Positions 24,060 to 35,770 are shown, counted from the stretch's first letter. The stretch: DNA of 64,000 bases from Lactifluus volemus (GCA_022376515.1 WTXI01000061.1:124001-188000); one strand, 5' to 3'. The notes: generated by a model from the sequence alone, not told the origin. Numbers and translations: made by a program.

Positions 24060-24790
24060 AGTCAACACGGCGTCAATCACCGACCGTCGGTGATTGAAAA
24101 CCCGTCTTCTGCCAGTGGGTGTGAGGTCCGTCACAGTCGCAATTCAGACTTGGCGTTTCGCCTACTGCACGGTAAACACAAACATATCACGCGTGGAAAT
24201 ACGCGAGTTTACAGTACCACGAGCGAGGAGGTGACATTAGAGGACTCGGAACGCGATGCAACCTGAGCCCATGCCCTCTACCAACAGGGCAACGACATAC
24301 CAATAGGGAGTTGGCAGGGAGGCGAGGAAAGTATGTAGCATCTCCGAGTCCATCTGTCCTTCGGAGCCAATTCGTTTTTCTATGGAGCTTACATTCACTA
24401 CCCTTCAGTTGCACGTCCGTTGGAACGCTCGCCTGCTGGCTTGGAGCTTGCCGATGACGATATCGAGCACTCCCCCTGATCGGCGATGTCGATCTCTTCT
24501 TCAAGAACCCATGCGAGGATCCCGAGTTCGATGTGGAGTGTGAAATGATGGCTTCGGAGAGTTGGTTCCGAGTCGTGACTCACCTGCTAAATCGATATGA
24601 TAATTGATCGACGTATGTCACTGCACCTGCCAAGGGGACATCCATGACACGAATTGGGACGACTATCATGCACACCATCGTGTTCTTTGTGAACTTTTAG
24701 GTTCGCGATTGTCCGCACGTCATTGAGATCAAGTTGAGATACTTGGTCGATGCGGGTGTAAGCAGGTTAGCGAGACAGCTAATTCCACAT
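24060..24790 (+). pseudogene. NAT9-like acetyltransferase relic R8
   Basis: A TTSEEVTLEDSERDA-like segment (about 24217) precedes a small exon and GDVDLFFKNPCEDPEFDVEC (about 24483). It is close to R4 and R13, and those three share the acceptor tttttctatRgag. A damaged C-terminal module (acacgaattgggacgactatc) is at about 24645. Confidence 0.57.
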
Positions 24791-25260
24791 AACACACGGA
24801 GTATGACCATTCATTAGTTGGTACCTTTCTCCTCCTTTTTTTTTCTGGAGTTCTTGCCGGTGTGGCCCGCGTTGACTTGGACGCGTGCGCATCCCACACG
24901 TCTCCTTTGTTTTGAAGCTCTCAAACTCTCAATAAATTTCAAATCGGATTACGGTCATATAAAAGTACATCAAGCGGAATCAAGACTCCATCTCAAAGTG
25001 TTGGTAAAGGGATAGAAATGAGGTAGTCAAATGAAGGCGGGCACGACACTATCACAATGTAGTAGTAACGACACAGGAATCCACGATGCGGAGAAACATG
25101 AGACCCAAGGCACGCTACCAGTAGAAGATCAAAGGTGGTCGTGGCTGAGGGGATGTTGCGGGGTAGAAGGTGGGACATAGGGCAAGGGGTTGGCAATACG
25201 AAAGGGAGAGAGTGGAAGGAAGAAAATGAGGGTGATTCCAAACACAGCGTGACGATGTCT
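24791..25260. repeat. Type I array spacer (short variant)
   Basis: Nearly the same as 13291-13742, in line with loci 5 and 9 being sister units. No gene is seen. Confidence 0.6.
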
Positions 25261-26718
25261 TCAATCGACTTCGCGGCGAGAGATAACCACAGGGTAAGAG
25301 TGCTGGCGAGCTGCGACAAATGATCGTATCCCTTGTTGCACAGCTTCCTCTGACCTCTTCCCCACAATTGAAAGGCTGCGTAGTGAGGGTAATACTTCGG
25401 CTGCTGATGATTCCGTGAGCCCCTGCAATGCGGTTGCGATGAACGGCTCTAGCGGGGCAGATATTTCCAAACTGCGGACAGAGGAAAATGAATAAAACAG
25501 TTGGGACCATAGCGTGGAATCCATCTTGTCTTGCTCGATCCAATCTGAGAGGTCCGCGATAGGCCTGAAGTCGGGGCACTGAATGTTGAGTGACTCCACG
25601 CTAGAGCGGAAAGGCAGAATTTGGCTGCATATATGCGCTACAGCAGAGACTTGCCAATCGAACCATTTGGCCGCGATTATCCACGAGCGAGGACATATGG
25701 AATGAGGCATCGAATTTGAGTAAAAACGTATAGAGGCGTCGGAAAGCGGATTGAAGTTCAAAGCTACACTGGATGACCTGGGCCATTCTAGGTGATCAAA
25801 GAACCGAATGGTTTGGGGGATGTAGAAGACAAGCTCGGGTTGATGGTAGAAGCTTATCTTGAAGTGATCGAGTAGAGGAGCATCGAATCGGGCCACGAGG
25901 GCTTCCAAGTACTCGCTCATACCTTGAAATTGCAACTCAGTTAGAGCGGGGAGAACAAATCGGGTCGGTGGCGGCACAGGTCTGTCTCTTCGTTGTGGGT
26001 GACGCTTGTACGGTGCCGGGGGTTTGAAATCAATGATAATGGATTCGAGCTTCGGCAACGCAGACAGACATGTGGCCATTGTCACAGGTGAAATGTACTC
26101 AAAACCAGGTATATTGACGAGATGAAGAGTTGTGAGGTCACTTGTAGACGAAAGGAATCGTGGCAACGACGGAAATGAGATTGCCCGGAGAGTGAGATGT
26201 TGTAGACATGGTGCGGATCCATTCAAGACTGTATCAGGAACTTGAGGGGTAAACCTCTCACCACTGTCAAGGGAGTCAAGAAAAAGTGACCTCAAAACTG
26301 GAAATGGCCCCCGCATTGCAGCGAAGATCTTTTCCCATCGACCGCGCACTGTATTGGTGATATGAATGTGGCGTACGCGATCACGATGCTTCAATGCGGC
26401 AACGATGTTGCCGAAGCCATCTGGGAGGTGCCACCGCTCATCGTTGGAGTAGGAGTGGATAGCGATTGGAAGCGATGCTGGCCAGACATGCAACAGTTTC
26501 TCCACTGGTGTCTTCTCTGTGCAAAAAAGTTGGAGATTGAGACGGATTGGTGATTCCAGGACAATGTATCGCCATCGTTGGCATACATGAACCAGTGTCT
26601 TCCAATCGCAAGGACGATAATCTTTGGATTCGTTGATGATAACCTGATAAAAATCGTATATGTCTAGGAGGACATTGTCGGGGAGAGATCCGATGGCGAC
26701 TCCGAGTCGTTGGGACAT
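25261..26718 (-). CDS. F-box/LRR protein, locus 9 (intact, divergent sub-branch)
   Basis: A single open frame of 485 residues starting MSQRLGVAIGSLPDNVLLDI, so the F-box lies at about residues 9-55. The usual first exon is damaged here: the donor is shifted by one base (TTAGTGTAAG), which would break the frame, so I use the ATG at 26718. It differs from the main group: VCQRWRYIVLESPIRLNLQL, a longer loop (INESKDYRPCDWKTLVH), and leucine-rich repeats such as SLFLDSLDSGERFTPQVPDT. It is the only living member of its branch; locus 5 is its dead sister. Confidence 0.85.
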   Translation of the reverse strand: MSQRLGVAIGSLPDNVLLDIYDFYQVIINESKDYRPCDWKTLVHVCQRWRYIVLESPIRLNLQLFCTEKTPVEKLLHVWPASLPIAIHSYSNDERWHLPDGFGNIVAALKHRDRVRHIHITNTVRGRWEKIFAAMRGPFPVLRSLFLDSLDSGERFTPQVPDTVLNGSAPCLQHLTLRAISFPSLPRFLSSTSDLTTLHLVNIPGFEYISPVTMATCLSALPKLESIIIDFKPPAPYKRHPQRRDRPVPPPTRFVLPALTELQFQGMSEYLEALVARFDAPLLDHFKISFYHQPELVFYIPQTIRFFDHLEWPRSSSVALNFNPLSDASIRFYSNSMPHSICPRSWIIAAKWFDWQVSAVAHICSQILPFRSSVESLNIQCPDFRPIADLSDWIEQDKMDSTLWSQLFYSFSSVRSLEISAPLEPFIATALQGLTESSAAEVLPSLRSLSIVGKRSEEAVQQGIRSFVAARQHSYPVVISRREVD

Positions 26719-26949
26719 CCGAGTCAGCGGGCCTACACGACACGAGGTAACTCAGCCGTCGTTATGGTTGTTCCTGATGAGTCTTACACTAATTCTTGTT
26801 GAATCACCAATTTCGTCCGTTGACGTGCAGCAATGTCTTTGGTTTTTGGTTTGTTGAAAAGAAAAATAGCCGAAATGTAGCCACGGCAGATCCGACTTGG
26901 CGGTCCGGGCGGCCGGAGGCGCAACGCCACTCTTCCTGAGATCAACGCG

Positions 26950-27395
26950 GAGACACCGTCGTTCTAGTTCCCTATCGATGTGTATTCTCCATCTAGAACT
27001 ACTTCTTTATGTGCATTCCTATATTCCATATCTCCTTTAGAGCCACCTCATTCAGTCTTTTTTACAGAACTTATATTCAGTTGCACGTCCGTTGGAGCAC
27101 CCGCCCGCTGACCTGGAGCAAGCTTGCCGGTAATGATATCGAGCACTCCCCCCTGATCGGCGATGTCAATATCTTCTTCAAGAATCCATGCGAGGATCCA
27201 GAGTTTGATTTTGAGTTGCGAAATGATGGCTCGGAGAGTTGGTTCCGAGTCGTGACCATGTCTTCCTTGCCAGCATCGCGCCCTTGCGAACCTTGGATTC
27301 GGGATCGTCTGCACGGTATTAATCGTTGATTTAGTTGAGATCTCTGAGATTCTTGGTCGATGCAGGTGTAAGTGGGTCAGCGAGACAGCTAAAGC
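26950..27395 (+). pseudogene. NAT9-like acetyltransferase relic R9 (chimeric)
   Basis: The first part (DTVVLVPYRCVFSI, about 26955) belongs to the R5 type. After about 27028 the sequence switches to the R6 type (tctcctttagagccacctc) and carries GDVNIFFKNPCEDPEFDFEL (about 27160). This records recombination between units. Confidence 0.52.
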
Positions 27396-28122
27396 CTAAG
27401 GAATAATTCCACATAGCACACAGCGTATATCCGTTCGTTAGTTGGTACCTTTCTCCTATTTTTGTTTTCCCTGGGGATCTTGGTGGTGTGGTCCCTGTTG
27501 ACTTGGACCCGTGCACACCCCGCACGCTTCTTCTACTTCGCTTCTGCCAGAGCTCTTCCCCACCATCACAATATCTGACCAATCAAGTAGAAGGGGTTGA
27601 CTCTCCTTCGTTCTGCAATTCTCGAGCTTTCAATAGATTTCAAATCCATACCTATGGTTGGAAGTAGTGGCGCAGTCATACAAAAGTAAAGATAATGGCA
27701 TCAACCATGACGTAGCAGGAATCAAGACTCTATTTCAGAGTGGTAGTAAGGAATCAGAAACGAGATAGTCAAAGGAAGGGGGGCACGAGACTATCACAAT
27801 GTAGTAGGAATGACACAGGAATCCACGACGACGACGACAGACATGAGACCCAAGGCACGCTGCTAGTAGAATTAGAGATTCAAGGGGACACGGTCCAGCG
27901 TAACGGTAGCACTGAGCCGAGGCATAAAAGGTGGTCGTGGCCTAAGGGACGTTGCGGTGTAGAAGGTGGGACATTCGGCACGGGGTTGGTGATACGATAA
28001 ACCGGGATCGCTGTTAGAATGATGGGATGAGGTCAGATGATGGAAGGAGAAAAGGGGAGGAGTGGAAGGAAGAAAGTGAGGGTGGTTCCAAGCACAGCGA
28101 CGACTTTGCTGTCCCGATGTCT
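27396..28122. repeat. Type I array spacer
   Basis: Typical spacer, with a cgacgacgacga run at about 27825. No gene is seen. Confidence 0.6.
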
Positions 28123-29495
28123 TCAATAGATTGAGATAACCACAGGGTGAGAAGAATGCTGGCGAGCTGCGACAAATGATTGTATGCCTTGATGCACCGT
28201 TTTGTCTGATGTCTTCCCCCGAATGAAAAGGAATTGTAGTGAGGGTAATACTTCAGCGGCTGATTCTCCAGTGAGACCCTCTAACGCGGCTGCGATAAAC
28301 TGTTCCAGAGCGTCGTATATTGTAAGGCGACGGACAGAGGGAAATGAGTGAAAAAGCTGGAGCCATAGCGTGGGATCCATGTTGTCAGGATCCGGAACTG
28401 ACCAGGATTTGATGGTGAGAGAGTTCACGCTAGAGCGGAAGAGCAGAATCTGGCTGCATATTTGTGCTAGGGAAAAGACTTGCCAGTCCAACCTTTTGCT
28501 GCTGATATACCACGTGTAAGGATCCACGGGATAAAGTCTCGGACTTGAGTAAAGCTCGATGGAGGCACCGTATGACTTGATTTCCAAGGAAAGACTGGAT
28601 GGCTTGAACGACTTTACAGCGTGACCAACGAACCGAACGATTTGGGGAATGTCAAACACAAGCTGATGGAAGAAGCATATCCGGAAGTGATCGAGTAGAG
28701 GAGCATCGATTCGGGCCGCGAGGACTTCCAAGTACTCGCTCACCCCTGTGAATTCCAACTCTGTGAGAGCGGAGAGGATAAACCGGGACGATGGGGGCGG
28801 AACTCGATTGAGTTGAGGTGTCGGGGAGTCAAAAGTGATGAGAAGGGATTCGAGCTTTGGCAACGCAGAGAGGCATTGTCTCTGGTGGGATGTACCCAGA
28901 ATCAGGTATACCGACAAGGCAAAGAAATGTGAGGTCGCTTGTAGACAAGAGAAGTCGTGGCAGTGACGGAAATGAGAATGACGAGAGATTGAGATGTTGT
29001 AGACACGGGGCAGATCCATTCAAGAATGAATCGGGGAGAGGAACCACTCACCAAATGAATTAAAGTAAAGAGATGTCAATGCTGGAAATGGCTCCTCCAT
29101 TTCCGTGACAATTTCTTCCCATAGAAGATCCCGGTGATCGCAATCTCGCGTACTGCGATCACATTGCTCCAATGCGGCAACGAGGTTGTCTAAACTGCCT
29201 TCGAGATTGTCCACTGGCAAGTCCGGCTCGGTATAGAAATCGACGGCGAGGGGTAGTTCTGGCCAGACATTCAATGGCTTCCTCACAGGTGTTCGCCCCG
29301 TGCAACAAAGTCGCAGATTGAGATGGATCTGTGATCCAAAGGTAATGTATCGCCATCTTCGGCATACGTGCACCAATGATTCCCAATCCAACGTTTCACC
29401 GTATTCGTCGAAATTGAGATAAAAAAACGAATATCTCGAAGAGGACATTGTCAGGGAGAGATCTGATTGTGACTCATTGGGACATCGGTGGGCCT
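28123..29495 (-). pseudogene. F-box/LRR gene, locus 10 (decayed)
   Basis: Open pieces 28123-29019, 28829-29047 and 29020-29448 lie in different frames. A T-run (ttcgtttttttatctc on the minus strand) breaks the frame in the F-box, an early stop follows a possible ATG, and bases are lost near 28870 and 29130. The block PQLNRVPPPSSRF ties it to locus 3, while its last third resembles the main group (tail VVISIY), so it is probably a chimera made before it decayed. Confidence 0.82.
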
Positions 29496-29734
29496 ACATA
29501 ACTCAGCCAACGTCATGGTTATTTATGACGGGTCTTACCTAGTTTTTGTTGAATCAACGATTTCGTCTGTTGATGTGCAGCAATATTTTTGGTTTTTAAG
29601 CCAATTGCCAGTGAACTAGTGAACGGCCATCCTTTTGCGTCAATGAGGTTGAAAAAAAAAATTAGCCACGGCAGTGTCCGACTCGGCGATTCCGGCGGCC
29701 GGAGGTGCAACGCCACTCTTCCTCCGCCCGAGTA

Positions 29735-29905
29735 TCGCAGGTCAACGCGGAGACACCGTTGGTTCGATACGGTGTGTATACTCCATCTAGAATTTCTTCT
29801 TTACGTGCATTCCTATATTCACGTGGAGCTGTAAATGTACTGACTCGGACATACGACGCACGGTATAATCTTCAAGTTGTCAAGTTGAAGTCACTTTCCG
29901 ATCTC
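29735..29905 (+). pseudogene. NAT9-like acetyltransferase relic R10 (scrap)
   Basis: Only a damaged form of the first module remains (ggagacaccgttggttcgat against ggagacaccgtcgttctagt in R5). It can be recognised only by comparison with R5 and R9. Confidence 0.35.
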
Positions 29906-30564
29906 ATAAACAGAAGGGGTGAGAACTAAGAGAACGAAAGCACTTATAACACGCTGTGCCAGTGTGTACTGAGCAAGGAATGGAGAGGATGGAAACGAGT
30001 TTTTAGAGAAGTGGAGAAATGTCTCCGGATATCAGCATCAGGAAATTGTACAAAAACTTTCTTCCTTTTTTACTTTCGCAAGCTGTCCCAAGTAAAAAAG
30101 TCGAAAAGTGGGAAAGTTAAATTTTGGTTGTGTTAGTGAAACAACCACAAGTAAAAAAGTGTTAAAAAGTCATAAATTTTCGATGACCATGGATGGACAC
30201 CACCACACCACCATACCACAGCCTCACATTCTGCACTCATACTAGTACAACAGCTGCGTGCCAGCATGTGCATGGAGGGAACATGGCTCCCATTACAGCA
30301 CACCGTGATTGTGATCATTGCTGGTGGTGCCACACAACTTTTGTTGTTGCGCACAACTACAGCTATGATAAGTAGTACTAGTAGCATCTATTATATTAAC
30401 AGACTGTCGCCAGGGGCTGTGATTGGTCAGCAGCAGGCAGAAGGTGCACCGTGCTGAGCAATGCACCAACGACCAGCAACTTGCCATCAATGACTTGGCA
30501 GCACACCACTGGTGAGTTCGAGTCCAGTGGCAGGTTTTGATGCTGGGGATACACTATGTGGTGA

Positions 30565-30981
30565 TTGTGTGGGTATTGGCACCAAAAAGCGCTGTCAGGG
30601 GGGTACCATCATCTTCTCCAGCAAATGGCTGGAAGAGATGTGGTGGTGAAGGACTCGGACGTGTCGCGAATGTATCTTCTGGGGGACCAGGTGTTTCACC
30701 CGGCGTGGGTCATGGAGGGGGACATTGGCGGGGAGGCTTGGATGCATTGCCTCAGCTCGCTCATGGTCGTGGAGAGCGTGGGGTGGATTTTGGTGCTGGT
30801 CGTGGGGACTGTGATCGGGACTGGGACCGGGATGGGGGTCAGCTCCGGGATGAAAGGGATTGACATCCACTCGTGCCCAGGAGAGAATTGCCGCCTCCGC
30901 AAGCGGCGTGGAGTGAGCGGGATCATTCACCTCAGTCACTCCGGTTTCTGTACTATAAAGAGCAGACAACTCAAATTCTGA
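30565..30981 (+). other. Unrecognised GC-rich ORF in element B
   Basis: A 138-codon plus-strand frame with a hydrophobic stretch (VVESVGWILVLVVGTVIGTG). A minus-strand frame (30595-30969, His/Pro-rich) covers the same bases. I cannot tell which, if either, was coding. Base composition differs from the AT-rich ends, so it may be a second captured piece. Confidence 0.25.
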
Positions 30982-31072
30982 GCTCTGTTAAAAAATATAA
31001 AAGGAACGCACAATGAGAAAGATATGCCTGTCTTCTTGGGATAGGTGAAGCGGTTTCGGGTTTACAAAATGT

Positions 31073-32760
31073 TCAGGGTGCATTGAGAGCGGAGGCTCTT
31101 GCTAAGTTCTGTTGCAAGCATTTGCCGCCTTGTCGTGCGTGGCGTCGTTGGTGGCACGGGGGCGGGCAGGTTCCATGGATGGTTTCCTCGATGTAGGATG
31201 CGTTGAGCTTCTCGGCGAGGGAGATTCGTCTATGAATCTTGGCATCGGAAGACGACAATAACTTGGGGGTTCCCTCCACTTCAATAGAAGTGTGCTCAGC
31301 AGTGCTGAGGTTGGCGGTTGAACTGCTAGGTGAGTCGCGTGAGCTAGCAGTTCGAGTCGTGTCCCAGCGGGCCGTTCGGATGCCTTCATCTGTGATCCTG
31401 TAGATCGCCTTGGCGGTGCATCGGAAGTCACCCGTGTGCTGAAGTATTGGTCATTTACAAATTCGATTCGTGATGTAAGGGAGATAAAACACGTACGCTG
31501 ACTGGAGAGCTTCCACCAGGTGCTGAACCGCGAACAGTGAAGATGATAGCCGAGTCATTGTTCTTGCGCTTGTCGCTGACGAGTGCTATGAGGCCAAAAC
31601 GAACAAATTGGGCAGCCATCTCTGCGGCTTCCTTACGACCAACGACCGAGGTAAAATCACAGAGCCACTCGAGGGCGGCGAGGGCAGCAAAGCAAGATCG
31701 ATGACCGGCGGCTTGGGATCTGGCGGTAGAGAGGCGATCGGAGACATCCATGGGTTGTATACCCTTGGCACGTTCGTGATAAGCGGCTGTAGGGTCAAGA
31801 TTCTGGGACGTTGGGGGTGGATAGTTCGCTTGACGGCCGACGAAGCGACGAAAGAGGGCGGTTATGACGGATTGTGAGACAATGATCTCATCATCGACGG
31901 AGCAACGTTCGAGATGCTTCATACATATGGGGCGTGGCGAACACGCGAGATAAATGGTCGCCATTGATGCCATTGTGGCTGATGAATCGCTCAAGGACAT
32001 GAAGACCCTTGGGCGTAAGAACGTAGACGCCACGGTCCTTGAAGAGATTCGAGGAAGGGTCGGCTGCATTCTCGATGAGGCGTGCATCCATAAAGTGTTG
32101 TGACATGGCTTTGGCCATATCGCGCGTCATCGAGAAGGTCGTCGTTGTTGTCGTCGTGATGACTCGTGAGGGCTCTCTAGGGTCCGGCCCACGATTAGAT
32201 TGGGAAAATTTAAGAGAAGCAAGGTTTGCGGCGGCTTCATCACTGGTATGGGGTTGCAAAGATGTAAGGAAAAAAAGAGCGGGATCAAAAGAAAGGGGAG
32301 GGGGGATAATGAAAAGACAAGTCAACGCACGTAGAAAACGAATTTGGGAAGGACCGGAGGGTGGGATTGGCGCTGTCGCGATGGTCGGAAGTGTTGGACG
32401 CGCCATTGTTGACAACCCTTGCGTCGGAACCTGGTTATCTGATGCGTGCCGGCGAGATGGCGAGGGCAGCCAAACATTGTTGGGCCAAGCTGCGCGAAAC
32501 TTGGATGGTATCATCCGGGTCTTCAGGACTGTCGCTATCATTCTCCAACTCTTCCCCTTGCGGACAGCCCTTGGGCCAGTGGCCGCCGTGACCAGAAGAT
32601 GTAGTGGTCGTGATGGGAGCTTGCGCAGTCACTTGAGCGGCCAATAGGTCTGCAGCAGAAGACTTTCCCGATGTAAGCGCAGAAGGGATGCCGGAACGTG
32701 TCATGTCGTGGTGCTCCGGAAGCAACATGTTCGGATTGGGGTTAAGCAACTGAGACACGT
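31073..32760 (-). pseudogene. Captured fragment of a fungal RGS gene (DEP-DEP part)
   Basis: Read on the minus strand. LKFSQSNRGPDPREPSR, FSMTRDMAKAMSQHFMDARL and LTPKGLHVLERFISHNGING form the first DEP region of Thn1/FlbA/Sst2-type RGS proteins. After a frameshift at about 31930, CSVDDEIIVSQSVITALFRR, ALEWLCDFTSVVGRKEAAEM and NNDSAIIFTVRGSAPGG give the second DEP region. An intron (31439-31496, GTACGT...CAG) is kept, and the next exon reads TGDFRCTAKAIYRITDEG. The match ends near 31073 (RISLAEKLNASYIEE), before the RGS domain itself. The full-length host gene attenuates G-protein signalling; this copy lacks that domain and is frameshifted. Confidence 0.75.
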
Positions 32761-33079
32761 GAAAGTCCAGCCACTTTCGCTGCTTTATCTGGATTTTGGT
32801 GGGACGTTGCGCGAGCCTTGGCAGGCTCCTTCGGTGTCAGCTGCATGACGTGACGACCCGAGTTGACCTGTGCAATGGGCGGACGGATGGGTGCATTCTT
32901 GTCACGGCGACCACGATTGGTACTATCACAATCAACTTTTTAACTTTGAGCACTTATGGTACTTTCTTCACTTTATGTACCTTGCATGGACTTTTTTACT
33001 TTTTCGAAAAATCGTTGATAGCCACTTTTAACCAAACGTAGGTTCCTTTTTGACTTATTGAACTTTTTCAACTTTAAGG

Positions 33080-33135
33080 ACTTGAGAGAGCTCATATGAG
33101 CTCGTACGAGCTTGTACGAGCTCATACGAGTGGAA
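33080..33135. repeat. GAGCTC palindrome cluster at the right end of element B
   Basis: Overlapping palindromes of the form GAGCTCRTAYGAGCTYGTAC, 30-80 bp from the right tip. They correspond in place to the 38-bp palindrome of element A, although the sequence has drifted from CTCGAGCTCGG to CTCGTACGAGCTC. Confidence 0.7.
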
Positions 33136-33161
33136 AAAAGTTTGATGCAGGGTTCCCGATG

Positions 33162-33954
33162 CACAGGGAGCGCAACAGGGCCCTCTACTAACCAGGGCGG
33201 CCGTTACCCTTGTCGGCGCCACCTGCAGTCCGTAACCTCGGACGATATCGTTAGTGTGGCGATGCACACACACACCGTATGTCAGGATAATTTCGCACGG
33301 TCGACCTCTGAGCGACCTCTGAGCGGCGCCGCATGGCTGTTGGCGTTCGCATGCCATATGTCGAGACAGTCACACCAAACCTGGGGGTGAGAATGAACAT
33401 ATTGTCTTTTCACACAAATCTTCCAGGCGATTCCAGGTGAACCTAAAGACGACTCTGGAATTCATGCATTTGCAAAGGCACGCAGGCCCGGGAGAATACA
33501 AACAAAACGGGCTACGGAAACTTACATTCAGAGAGCTATGGCATGAAGGAGCAACGTGGAGACTTTCACAACTGTAGCATAATAGTATGAAAGGGAGGGC
33601 TAATCAAACTTGTGAGACCAGGATTCACGGAAAGGCATGGTAATAGGGAAATGAGTTGTGAATCGAGGGGAAACGCGGTGGTGTGGTAAACAGTAAACAG
33701 ACGAAGGCGCTAGGAGACAAACAGAAACGAGACAAAGGAATCATCAGTGTGATAGAGAAGCATGAAGGCGCTCCGAAACGTCATTAACAAACCAGAGACA
33801 CGTGGGGAATCAGGGACGTTTGTAACACTACACGCAAGCTTGACTACACGGGCCAGTGTAACATGACACGAAAGATATGGGAAAATGGTAGGAGGGTAGG
33901 GAACGAGTGGAAGAAAGCAAATGCAAGGGACTTGTAACAATTGGTGCACCGACC
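33162..33954. repeat. Type II array spacer (right part)
   Basis: It continues the block cut by element B; the left part is at about 29906-30035. It carries the same 330-bp segment as 15640-15970 (ccgcatggctgttggcgttc) and then runs, nearly unchanged, into the sequence found at window positions 1-123. No gene is seen. Confidence 0.6.
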
Positions 33955-34098
33955 TCACGATGACCTCACCTCTCGGGAGAAGGAAACCGGGTGGCCGCTG
34001 TGCTGGCGGGCTGCGATGAATGATTGTATGCCCTGTTGTGTAGTTTCATCTGACCTATTCCCAATAATTGAAAAGCTGTGTAACGAGCATAAAAGGTG
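33955..34098 (-). pseudogene. F-box protein C-terminal tail fragment
   Basis: It has the same structure and the same fusion point (gtgtaacgagcataaaaggt) as the fragment at 124-265: about 45 codons of a GIQSFIAARQHSGHPV tail without the rest of the gene. The spacer up to 34286 then leads into locus 11, as 266-456 leads into locus 1. Confidence 0.7.
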
Positions 34099-34286
34099 GT
34101 CGTAGCTAAGGGACGTTGCGGAGTAGAAGGTGGGACATCGGGCATGGGGTTGGTGATACGATATACCGGGATGGCCGTTAGAATAACGAGAAGAGGTTGG
34201 ATGATGGAAGGAGGAAAGGGGACGAGTGGAAGGAAGAAAGTGAGGGTGGTTCCAAGCACAGCGGCGACTTTGCTGTCCCGATGTCT

Positions 34287-35770
34287 TCAACCGGCTTCGC
34301 GACGAGAGATAACCACAGGGTGAGAAGAATGCTGGCGAGCTGCGACAAATGATTGTATGCCTTTATCCACAGTTTTGTCTGACGTCTTCCCCACAATGAA
34401 AAGGCTGTGTAGCGAGGGGAACACTTCGGCGGCTGATTCTCCGGTGAGACCCTCTAACCCAGCTGCGATAAACGGTTCCAGCGCGACGTGTATTGTAAGA
34501 CTCTGGACAGAGGGAAATGAGTGAAAAAGCTGGAGCCATAGCGTGGGATCCATGTTGTCAGGATCCGGACATGACGAGGATTTGATGATGAGAGAGTTCA
34601 CGCTAGAGCGGAAGAGCAGGATCTGGCTGCATATTTGCGCTAGGGCAAAGACTTGCCAGTCCAACCTTTTGGATATGATATACCACATGTGAAGACTTGA
34701 GGAAAACGTGATGGAGGCATGGTATGACTCGATTTCCAAGGCAAGACTGGATGACCTGAACGGCTTTTCTAGGTGACCAAAGAACCGAATGATTTGGGGA
34801 TGTCAAACACAAGCTGATGGATAAAGGTTATTCTGAACTCATCGAGTAGAGGGACATCCATTCGGGCCGCGAGGACTTCCAAGTACTCGCTCACACCTTG
34901 AAATGTGAACCGAGTGAGAGCGGGGAGAACAAACCGGGTCGGTGGCGGTACAGGTCGGTTTCTTCGTTTGGGTGAAGTGTCGGGGATCTGAAACGGATGG
35001 AAAGGAGTTCGAGCATTGACAACGCAGACAGTGATGTGGCCATTGTCTCGGGTGGGATGTACCCAGAATTAGGTATATTGTAAAGACAAAGAGATGTGAG
35101 GTCGCTTGTAGACGAGAGGAGTCGTGGCAAGGAAGGAAATGAGATTGAAGACAAATCGAGACGTCGTAGACACGGTGCGGATCCGTTCAAGAATGTATCG
35201 GGAAGAAGAAACTCCCATCGAGTGGGCCAAGTTAAGAGATCTCAATGCTGGAAACGGCTCATCCATTGCCGTGACGACTTTTTCCCATAGAAAATTCTCT
35301 GAGCCAACGATTTCAATCTCGCGTACGCGATCACGGTGCTCCAAAACGGCAACGAGGTTGTCTAACCTGTCGTCGGGCTTCGTAAGGAATTCGAGATTGA
35401 GAGGTAATTCTGGCCAGACATCCAACGACTTCCTCACAGGTGTTCGCCCCGTGCAAAGAATTCGCAGATCGAGACGGATTGGGGATCCAAAAACGACGTA
35501 TCGCCATCTTCGGCATACGTGCACCAGAGTCTCCCATTCCCATATTAATTCTGAGTCGTATCTGTCGAATTGATATAGAAATAGAATATCTCTAGGAGGA
35601 CATTGTCGGGGAGAGAATCGATTGTGAGTCGGCCTACACCAAACCACGCAACTCAGCAATCGTTGTGGCTGGATTTAATGAGTCTCACCTGGTCCTTGTT
35701 GAATAAAAAATTCCTTGCCGTGACGTGCAACAACGTTTTTGCTGTTTGAGCCTATGGAATGACCACCCAT
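34287..35770 (-). pseudogene. F-box/LRR gene, locus 11 (decayed)
   Basis: Exon 1 (35689-35770, ATGGGTGGTCATTCC) and the intron (35634-35688) are kept. One base is missing in the F-box loop (gtcgaattgatat against gtcgaaattgatat in locus 12), another near 34798 (ttggggatgtc against ttgggggatgtc), and more near 35220, leaving three pieces (34287-34739, 34891-35190, 35069-35659). It shares with locus 12 a deletion that removes the usual TTCCAACGAGTC before the F-box, so 11 and 12 are sister units split by the hAT element. Confidence 0.85.

Larger units (their letters stand above)
30036..33161. mobile_element. TIR element B (CATCAG family) with captured RGS gene piece
   Basis: The left tip reads CATCAGGAAATTGTACAAAA. 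The right tip on the other strand reads CATCGGGAACCCTGCATCAA, then ACTTTTTTCCACTCG, which matches the left tip of element A. Both ends hold AAAAAGT/ACTTTTT repeats. It lies in a type II spacer: sequence before it (gtttttagaga) and after it (gggagcgcaacagggccc) are adjacent at about 15628 in the intact block. The 2-bp duplication is unclear here (ag against ca). No transposase is seen. Non-repeat cargo fills 30190-32930. Confidence 0.72.

Noticed and set aside
30440..30545. Possible Pol III B box (gagttcgagtcc) in element B
   Set aside because: No matching A box or cloverleaf upstream.
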